Positions 58,180 to 64,000 of a stretch of 64,000 bases of DNA are shown here, piece by piece; within the stretch, counting starts at the first letter, position 1, and every line of letters starts with the position of its first letter. The stretch spans positions 2,530,001-2,594,000 of the forward strand of contig NC_016584.1 of assembly GCF_000235605.1 (NCBI RefSeq), read 5' to 3'. The stretch comes from Desulfosporosinus orientis DSM 765. GTDB lineage: Bacteria; Bacillota; Desulfitobacteriia; Desulfitobacteriales; Desulfitobacteriaceae. Under the pieces are notes generated by a model. The model saw nothing but the letters and a program-made list of their open reading frames with translations, ran no database searches and had not been told where the DNA came from. The translations under genes were made by a program, and so were the position numbers.

Positions 58180-58932
58180 ATGAAATTTGTACGGTTACTT
58201 CAAGAATTAACAAGAAAAGACCTATCCTTAGCAGGAGGAAAAGGTGCTAATCTAGGTGAATTGGTTTTAGCCGGAATGAAAGTGCCCAAAGGTTTTGTTT
58301 TAACCGTTGAAGGGTACCGTCATTGTATAACTAAGGTTCGTTTGCCGAAAATTAATGTCCATGACTTACCAACATTAGAAGCTGTAACTTCTAAGATTCA
58401 GATGGAAATAGAAAATGCTTCCTTGCCGGAAGAAGTTATGCTGGAAGTATTTAAAACTTATAGAAAAATGGGCAGCCCGACAGTTGCTGTTCGTTCCTCG
58501 GCTACTACTGAAGATCTACCAAGTGCGAGTTTTGCAGGTCAACAGGAAACTTATCTTAATATCCAAGGAGAAAGTGCCGTTCTCGAAGCCATAAAAAAAT
58601 GCTGGGCTTCACTTTGGTCACCAAGAGCGGTGCAGTATCGTTTATTACAAGGATTCGAAGATAGTGAAGCTGCTCTTGCCGTAGTGATTCAGGATATGGC
58701 CCCGCATGAGGTTTCGGGAGTGGTCTTTACGGTTAACCCCCTTACTTATAACTCAAGTCAGTTGATCATTAATGCAGTACGTGGTGTAGGAGAGGCTTTG
58801 GTTCAAGGAGAAATAATCCCTGATCAATGGATTGCCAGACGTCCCGATGGTGCGGTTCTTATATTCACTCCTCACTTATGGACTAATGATGTGTTTTCAA
58901 ACCCGACAAATCGCACACTCCGGGCATGTTGA
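58180..58932 (+). pseudogene. PEP/pyruvate-binding domain gene, truncated
   Basis: About 250 residues from ATG 58180 (GGAG nine bases upstream). The ATP-grasp-type PEP/pyruvate-binding domain is plain: LSLAGGKGANLGELVLAGMK, V-A-V-R-S-S-A-T-T-E-D and S-F-A-G-Q-Q-E-T-Y-L. It breaks off at 58932 where IS66-derived sequence begins. An intact enzyme has ~870 residues, so the phosphohistidine part and much of the middle are lost. Confidence 0.85.
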
Positions 58933-58990
58933 ATTCCGGCAGCGTATCCGCCCAGGGCATGAAGCCTTCCAATTCTTTAAGGGCTCTTGA
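58928..58990 (-). pseudogene. IS66 transposase scrap
   Basis: The minus strand reads P-L-K-E-L-E-G-F-M-P-W-A-D-T-L-P-E-F, the same signature as the remnant at 43840. The plus strand continues from the truncated PEP-binding gene into it, so an IS66 insertion probably caused the truncation. Confidence 0.75.
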
Positions 58991-59020
58991 TTAGTATTCA
59001 CCTTTTCAGCCCACACAAAA

Positions 59021-59059
59021 AAAGCATTTAGAACAGAGATACTCTGTTCTAAATGCTTT
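59021..59059. terminator. Perfect 18-bp hairpin
   Basis: AAAGCATTTAGAACAGAG (59021-59038) pairs without mismatch with 59042-59059 over a 3-base loop. A flanking A run and ATTTTA suggest a bidirectional terminator. The rest of 59060-59384 shows no gene. Confidence 0.8.
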
Positions 59060-59384
59060 ATTTTACGTTCCTCATGCGGTAGCTCTTTCCATTGCTTTTC
59101 AAGATTAAAGAGCTTGTTACAATAAGCTCTTCCTTTGGTACCGGCAGAACCCGGAACTTCATAAAAATTAAAGACAGAAGGTTTTTTCGAGCCGCTATTT
59201 TATCTACCACTTACAAACGGTCTGGGATTTTATGCTTTTAATTGGAATATTTATGGGTTTTGGAAGGAATTAATGCTTAGATATAGAATTTTAGTTTAAA
59301 ACGGCTTCAAATAAGAGAGCATCCCACTTTTACCTAAGATGTGAACTAGACGTCCAATATAATGCACAACTATGAGGAGGTAGA

Positions 59385-61391
59385 ATGATGCCATTTGGCT
59401 ACATGGGAAAAATACTATGGGTAGACCTGACTACAGGAACCTTACAGGAAGAGGAAATACAAGATAGCCTTTACAATAAGTTTTTAACAGGTTATGGTTT
59501 GGGAGCGAAAATAATATTTGATAAACTGCAGCCAGGGATAGATCCGTTGAGTCCTGAAAATATTTTAGGTATGATGAGCGGCCTCTTAACCGGCTCTGGT
59601 GCATTTTTCTCTGGGCGTTGGATGATTATGGGGAAAAGTCCGCTAACAAATACTTGGGGCGACGCCAACTGTGGAGGATATTTTGCTCCGGCAATAAAGT
59701 CCTCCGGATATGATGGTATATTTTTTGTGGGTAAAAGTGAAAAACCTGTTTATTTACTGATAGACGGTGATAGAAAAGCGCTCATAGATGCCACTTATTT
59801 ATGGGGAATGGATTCTAATGATACGATTGATGATTTAACTAATAGATATGGCGCTCACTTTAAAACAGCTTGCATCGGACCGGGCGGTGAAAAAATGGCC
59901 AGGATTTCCGGTGTCGTAACTGATAAAGGAAGGTTGGCTGCAAGAAGTGGATTAGGGGCAGTAATGGGTTCGAAAAACTTAAAAGCAGTATGCCTTGGTG
60001 GTAACAAGAACGTCAATATTTTTGACGTGCAGACGATAACTAAATTGACAGATGATTTTGCCGAGCAGTTTTATACTTACAAACATCCTCTGAAAGACAA
60101 AATGTTAAATGAAGCGGCAAATATGCCGATATTATCAGGCGTTGTACGGATTCTAAGCGAAAATAATATGTTGCCTATTAGTGGAGAACCTGAAAAATAC
60201 GCTATGAAAACATGGGGAACATCCGGCACAGTAGCTTACTCAGCCAACATTGGTGATTCCCCGGTTAAAAACTGGAAAGGTGTCGGTTATATCGATTTTC
60301 CTGGAAGGTTAACCCATGAAATTTCCAACGATTCGGTAACTAAATATGAAACTGACAAGTATGGCTGCTACAGCTGTCCACTTTGTTGCGGTGGAAAAGT
60401 AACTGTAAAAGAAGGTCCATATCCTATTTCAGAAACCCATAAGCCTGAGTATGAGACGATTTGCGGCTTTGGGACAATGCTGCTCTGCAATGATATGCCT
60501 AGTATTATCAAGATTAACGATCTCTTGAACCGTGCCGGTATTGACACAATCAGTTGTGCTGCTACTGTTGCATGGGCTTTTGAAGCATATGAAAATAGAG
60601 TAATCACCTCCGCTGATACGGATGGTTTGGAGTTAACCTGGGGTAATAACGAAGCGGCTATAAAATTGGTAGAAAAAATTGCAAAAGGGGAAGGCGTAGG
60701 AAGGTACTTCATGAACGGCGTCAAATTCGCATCCGAACATTTTGGAAAAGACTCAGAAGCATATGCTATGCATGTGGAAGGACAAGAATTGCCGATGCAT
60801 GACCCACGTAATCCCGATGGCATGGGTCTAGGAGTTGGATATGAAGCGGAGCCCACACCAGGTAGACATACCAGTACGCTGGACTGCTGCGATTTGTATA
60901 GACCTGCTCAACCGAGCAATAAGTTAAAAGACAAGAACCTTCATCCGATGAAGAATAAGTGTACGGATGCAGATCCGGGTGTTAAATTGAGGGATGCCAG
61001 CTGCTTTATGGATCTTATCAACGGTTTGGGGCTTTGTGCCTTTGCTTTTGACACAGAAGTTACACCACCTATCGTTGAATGGACTAACGCAATGACAGGA
61101 TGGAACTTAGACTTTGAGGAATACCTGAACATAGGGCGAAGAATAAAAACCCTTCGTCATTCATTTAATATTCGTGAAGGCATAAACCCTAAGGAGTTTA
61201 AGATGCCTGATAGGGCAAGGGGCATCCCTCCTTTAGAGAAAGGTCCCAACGCAAAGATTCAAAATGATTTTGAAAAAGGAAAGATAAACTATTTTAAGGC
61301 CATGGGATATGACATAAAAACTGCCAAACCGCTTGCTGAAACACTTGATATGCTGGATTTACCTGAGGTTAAGAAAGCCTTATACAAGTAA
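59385..61391 (+). CDS. Aldehyde ferredoxin oxidoreductase family protein (tungsten-type)
   Basis: 668 residues, full length for AOR. It oxidises aldehydes to acids with ferredoxin, using a bis-pterin W or Mo centre and a 4Fe-4S cluster. Cluster ligands fit C328-x2-C331-x3-C335 (C-Y-S-C-P-L-C-C) plus C551 in L-C-A-F. Pterin-binding regions G-R-W-M-I-M-G-K-S-P-L-T-N-T-W and H-D-P-R-N-P-D-G are present. GAGGAGGT precedes the ATG. No MoaD-like or ferredoxin partner gene follows, so cofactor genes must lie elsewhere. Substrate uncertain. Confidence 0.93.
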   Translation: MMPFGYMGKILWVDLTTGTLQEEEIQDSLYNKFLTGYGLGAKIIFDKLQPGIDPLSPENILGMMSGLLTGSGAFFSGRWMIMGKSPLTNTWGDANCGGYFAPAIKSSGYDGIFFVGKSEKPVYLLIDGDRKALIDATYLWGMDSNDTIDDLTNRYGAHFKTACIGPGGEKMARISGVVTDKGRLAARSGLGAVMGSKNLKAVCLGGNKNVNIFDVQTITKLTDDFAEQFYTYKHPLKDKMLNEAANMPILSGVVRILSENNMLPISGEPEKYAMKTWGTSGTVAYSANIGDSPVKNWKGVGYIDFPGRLTHEISNDSVTKYETDKYGCYSCPLCCGGKVTVKEGPYPISETHKPEYETICGFGTMLLCNDMPSIIKINDLLNRAGIDTISCAATVAWAFEAYENRVITSADTDGLELTWGNNEAAIKLVEKIAKGEGVGRYFMNGVKFASEHFGKDSEAYAMHVEGQELPMHDPRNPDGMGLGVGYEAEPTPGRHTSTLDCCDLYRPAQPSNKLKDKNLHPMKNKCTDADPGVKLRDASCFMDLINGLGLCAFAFDTEVTPPIVEWTNAMTGWNLDFEEYLNIGRRIKTLRHSFNIREGINPKEFKMPDRARGIPPLEKGPNAKIQNDFEKGKINYFKAMGYDIKTAKPLAETLDMLDLPEVKKALYK

Positions 61392-61446
61392 TACACAGTT
61401 GCATAGACAAAACAGTCTGAACTTGTATTATTAGCTCTAAGACTGT

Positions 61447-62139
61447 TTGTCTATCATATTAAATAAAACTAGTTTTTGGAGGTGTGGTGCCATTCTGCAA
61501 TTTCTTATAGTAATTGTCTTTATCGTTGATTTTATCGTCAACTTGTATGCCGACAAAAATAATATACAAAAACTTAAAGTGCTGACAAAACCCCTATTAG
61601 TACCATTAATTATTCTTTTCTATTTGACAAGTGCAGTGCAAATTAACTGGTTAATCGTATCTGCTTTATTTTTCGGGTTTCTTGGTGATTTTTCATTATT
61701 ATGGGGATCGAAAAAAATATTCTTTGCAATTGGTTTGTTTGCATTCCTTGTTGGCCATTTATTCTATACCTGGGCTTTTTTACAGTCGATACAATACTTT
61801 GAAGTTGTTCCAATCTGGTTTTTTATATTCTTAGTCCCATATATTTTATATTGCTGTGCAATTCTGAGGATTCTTAGGCCAAACCTGAAGAACATGATAG
61901 TTCCGGTTGTTATTTATATGTGTGTCATACTGATGATGAGTTTCACTAGTTTATGCCGTATTTGGAACGGGTTTACGCTACCCTTTATATTGCCCTTTCT
62001 TGGTTCCTTATTTTTCATAGCTTCTGACTCTGTATTGGCATATAATAACTTTAATGTGCCGTTAAAAAATTATGAGACTCTTATCATGTACACTTATATT
62101 TTAGCTCAGGTTTTAATTATGGCTGGTTTTTTATATTAA
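61447..62139 (+). CDS. YhhN/TMEM86 family (lysoplasmalogenase-like) membrane protein
   Basis: Up to 230 residues with about eight membrane segments. Family blocks: K-V-L-T-K-P-L-L-V-P-L, F-G-F-L-G-D-F-S-L-L-W and L-V-G-H-L-F-Y-T-W-A-F, with the conserved D and H of the active site. Related enzymes cleave the vinyl ether of lysoplasmalogens, lipids typical of anaerobic Clostridia. The start is unusual: TTG 61447 has no ribosome site, whereas GGAGGTG at 61479 points to ATT 61492 or CTG 61495. I cannot decide between them. Confidence 0.85.
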   Translation: MSIILNKTSFWRCGAILQFLIVIVFIVDFIVNLYADKNNIQKLKVLTKPLLVPLIILFYLTSAVQINWLIVSALFFGFLGDFSLLWGSKKIFFAIGLFAFLVGHLFYTWAFLQSIQYFEVVPIWFFIFLVPYILYCCAILRILRPNLKNMIVPVVIYMCVILMMSFTSLCRIWNGFTLPFILPFLGSLFFIASDSVLAYNNFNVPLKNYETLIMYTYILAQVLIMAGFLY

Positions 62140-62167
62140 TACCTCGGCCACAACCTAGCATAGGTCA

Positions 62168-62227
62168 AGCGTTCTTGAAGAAAAGAAAGCCGTCAATGTC
62201 AGTGTGTTAGACGGAAAACATGGTTTA
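62168..62227 (+). pseudogene. Stray copy of part of the dienelactone-hydrolase-like gene
   Basis: Bases 62168-62227 match 43585-43646 with about four differences, covering L-E-E-K...V-N-V-S-V-L-D-G-K-H-G and the catalytic-His region. Both ends are abrupt. Confidence 0.85.
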
Positions 62228-62239
62228 GGTGGGGGAGGT

Positions 62240-62791
62240 TCACACCGGATAGTAATTAATTATGATGGACTTCATTATACAGTCTCCTTTATTGGAATAG
62301 ACATGAGGATTTGTGGAGGCAAAACAGATAGAATCTTCTTTGTTCAAATGATATTCACTCTCATTAGTGCGCAAACAAAGATTACCTTCCAAAACAACAA
62401 TATATTCGTAGGATTTCTCAGAATGGCCAACAGATGTATGCTCAGTTCCAGGATCAAGTTCTATCATGAATAATTCAAAATTACGAAGGGGTGTGCTGTT
62501 ATAATATTTGTAGATTCGATAGTGGCCGTCCGAATCATGTTGCTCTGTTCTTTGTTGTTGTGAAATATATTCCGGGTCATTATCCTGATCATCAAGCAAT
62601 GAAGTATAAGGAACCTTCAAACCGTTTGCAATTTTCCACAGCATGTTGATCGTTGGATTGGAATCACCTTTTTCAATTTGGCTAAGCATTACTTTGCTGA
62701 CCTCTGATAGTTCTGCCAACTGCCCTAAACTCAGGTTTCTCGCCAAACGAAGTCGTTTCAGATTTGCTGCGATTATTGCATTTAAATTCAT
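62240..62791 (-). CDS. XRE family regulator with cupin domain
   Basis: 183 residues from ATG 62791, which has GGAGGT upstream. N-terminal HTH_3 (L-G-Q-L-A-E-L-S-E-V-S-K-V-M-L-S-Q-I-E) and a C-terminal cupin (residues ~105-180, with T-S-V-G-H-S-E-K-S-Y-E-Y and a final N-P-H-V). Such regulators often sense a small metabolite through the cupin and control a nearby amino-acid or amine pathway gene. It lies downstream of the HD and cysteine-synthase-family genes on the same strand. Confidence 0.92.
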   Translation of the reverse strand: MNLNAIIAANLKRLRLARNLSLGQLAELSEVSKVMLSQIEKGDSNPTINMLWKIANGLKVPYTSLLDDQDNDPEYISQQQRTEQHDSDGHYRIYKYYNSTPLRNFELFMIELDPGTEHTSVGHSEKSYEYIVVLEGNLCLRTNESEYHLNKEDSICFASTNPHVYSNKGDCIMKSIIINYYPV

Positions 62792-62898
62792 CTTTGGACC
62801 TCCATTAAAATGATTTCCATGGAGCAATGAATCAGATGCTAAAGAAGAGAAGCATCTGATTCATATGAAGTCAGAAGCTTACAGGCAAACGAATGTGA

Positions 62899-63492
62899 TT
62901 AGGTTAGTTCTAAATTCTTCATCGATTGATTAACGGATTCTTCACAAGACCTCATTGCCAATATCGTTTTTTCCAGAAGCTCATCCAGATTCCAGTCCAA
63001 CATCTCTGCTCCTTGTTGGATGACATTCCGGGAACAGCCTGCGGCAAATTTTTTATCCTTAAATTTCTTTTTTAAACTGGAAAGCTCTAAATCCATTGAA
63101 CTTTTGGAAGGGCGCATTTTAACTGCGGCATTGATTAATCCTGTGAGTTCATCTGTGGCATAGAGTATTTTTTCCATTAAGTGTATGGGCTTAGTATCAA
63201 CACATATTCCGTATCCATGACTGGCAATGGAATATATCATTTCATCGCTGACATTTGCTGCACTTAATAATTCTTTAGCTTTTATACAATGTTGGTCTGG
63301 GTACATTTCATAGTCAATATCATGTAGTAACCCGACGATCCCCCAGTATTCAGATTCACCGGCATATCCCAAGGTGTCGGCAAACCACATCATTACGCCA
63401 GATACGGTTAATCCGTGTAAAATATGAAATGGATCTTTGTTATATTTCATAAGTAATTCAAGTGCTTCATCTCTGCTAATGGTAGTTGTCAT
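62899..63492 (-). CDS. HD domain-containing hydrolase
   Basis: About 197 residues. The metal-binding HD motif is G-L-L-H-D-I-D-Y-E with later H residues in S-H-G-Y and the D of A-T-D-E. It is the HDIG-type branch (YedJ-like), a probable phosphohydrolase with unknown substrate. I chose ATG 63492 because GGAG lies nine bases upstream; TTG 63507 is the extended alternative. It lies 31 bases after the cysteine-synthase-family gene, so cotranscription is likely. Confidence 0.88.
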   Translation of the reverse strand: MTTTISRDEALELLMKYNKDPFHILHGLTVSGVMMWFADTLGYAGESEYWGIVGLLHDIDYEMYPDQHCIKAKELLSAANVSDEMIYSIASHGYGICVDTKPIHLMEKILYATDELTGLINAAVKMRPSKSSMDLELSSLKKKFKDKKFAAGCSRNVIQQGAEMLDWNLDELLEKTILAMRSCEESVNQSMKNLELT

Positions 63493-63523
63493 AATCATAG
63501 TCTCCAATCAATTACATTTTAAA

Positions 63524-64000
63524 TTACTGAAATAAATCGGTACTCAAATATTTTAGTCCACTGTCATTCAGTGTCACTACAATATTTTTTCCTTTTTCAG
63601 TAGTAGATAATAGTTTAAGCGCGGCACATACGTTTGCTCCAGATGAAAAACCTGCAAATATACCCTCGCATTCAGCGAGCTTTCTGGCAGTATCCTGTGC
63701 TTCATCATTTGTAATCTGTACATAACCATCAATAAGCGCCTTATCGACTAGGGGCAGATCCATACAATATCCGCCGCCTTGAACTTTGTGGCCTTTATCC
63801 GTGATTTCTTTACCTGCATAAATTGCAGCAGTTGAAGGTTCTGCAACGTAGCAGCGAATTTGAGGATTGTGTTTTTTTAGGGTTTTAGAGCAACCAGAAA
63901 AAGTACTGCCGCTTCCGAGAAAGTCGACAAAAGCATCTATTTTTCCATCTGTTTGCTCCCATAGTTCTTCACCAGTATAATACTCGTGGGCATGATTACA
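63524..64000 (-). CDS. Cysteine synthase family PLP enzyme (5' end outside window)
   Basis: 159 residues of the C-terminal half. The PLP phosphate loop appears as G-S-G-S-T-F-S-G (usually G-T-G-G-T), preceded by T-G-E-E-L-W-E-Q-T-D-G-K-I-D-A-F-V and followed by A-E-P-S. The end has A-G-F-S-S-G-A-N, the family's S-S-G-A/N block. It would use O-acetylserine or O-phosphoserine, or be a cystathionine-type relative; GSGS instead of GTGG hints at a non-classical substrate. The gene runs off the right edge, so its N-terminus with the PLP lysine is not seen. Confidence 0.9.
   Translation of the reverse strand, partial: CNHAHEYYTGEELWEQTDGKIDAFVDFLGSGSTFSGCSKTLKKHNPQIRCYVAEPSTAAIYAGKEITDKGHKVQGGGYCMDLPLVDKALIDGYVQITNDEAQDTARKLAECEGIFAGFSSGANVCAALKLLSTTEKGKNIVVTLNDSGLKYLSTDLFQ

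Noticed and set aside
1-64000. tRNA, rRNA or CRISPR arrays
   Set aside because: I saw no cloverleaf with a T-loop motif, no rRNA signature and no regularly spaced direct repeats. The only tandem repeats are the 22-bp pair at 28286 and the 36-bp coding repeats at 28876.

Overview
The window looks like accessory-rich chromosome of an anaerobic, low- to mid-GC Firmicute of the Peptococcaceae/Desulfitobacteriaceae type (Desulfosporosinus or Desulfitobacterium relatives). The pointers are two cobalamin riboswitches, an anaerobic lower-ligand (bza-type) cobamide cluster, a tungsten-type aldehyde:ferredoxin oxidoreductase, an MtaA/UroD-family protein, strong AGGAGG ribosome binding sites and frequent TTG/GTG starts. 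The genus is an inference; no rRNA or tRNA gene is visible.

Layout. 0-5 kb: MarC-family membrane protein, a B12 riboswitch with terminator ahead of a nickel/cobalt transporter, YwbE, a membrane-anchored muramidase-like protein, then gene fragments and a ferredoxin piece. 5-10 kb: DUF3102 remnant, MerR regulator with a LysE-type exporter behind a textbook 19-bp-spacer promoter, about 1 kb of debris, and a glutamate-synthase-like FMN protein. 10-18 kb: DJ-1/PfpI protein, DUF1835/DUF3658 protein, decayed acetyltransferase, the DUF6323-DUF6179 pair, a broken MalT-type regulator, an AraC regulator, and decayed acyl-CoA dehydrogenase and two-component genes. 18-28 kb: NudC, YjbQ, MarR with a BAAT-type hydrolase, PadR with a membrane partner, a MATE pump, an unknown gene, and LysE divergent from a MocR regulator. 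28-34 kb: FN3 surface protein, transposase scrap, OsmC, a trio of small Cys-rich/alpha-CTD-like genes, an aromatic acid exporter, and an SOS-box Y-family polymerase. 34.6-41.1 kb: B12 riboswitch, cobS, cobT, bzaC-like (fused to DUF2284), bzaD-like and bzaE-like. 41-47 kb: small proteins, dienelactone-hydrolase-like protein, IS66 scrap, MerR with a frameshifted MFS gene, and a PD-(D/E)XK-like protein. 47-52 kb: cupin, UroD-family protein, metQ-metN-metI. 52-58 kb: ECF sigma factor, a 45-aa Cys protein, DoxX, metallo-hydrolase, MocR divergent from an EamA exporter, and a B3/B4-domain protein. 58-64 kb: halves of PEP-utilising enzymes, aldehyde ferredoxin oxidoreductase, YhhN, an XRE-cupin regulator, an HD hydrolase and a cysteine-synthase-family gene running off the right edge.

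How it fits together. The clearest pathway is cobamide supply. Cobalt uptake and lower-ligand assembly each sit behind a B12 riboswitch. CobS/CobT activate and attach the base, and the BzaC/D/E-like methyltransferases would tailor 5-hydroxybenzimidazole toward dimethylbenzimidazole, but no hydroxybenzimidazole synthase is present here. Much of the rest is regulator-exporter pairs whose operators can be read directly.

The window is unusually full of scars: at least a dozen decayed genes, two palindromic repeat families (about 60-70 bp, four copies; 44-52 bp, two copies), and several 43-73 bp stray duplicates of genes found elsewhere in the window.
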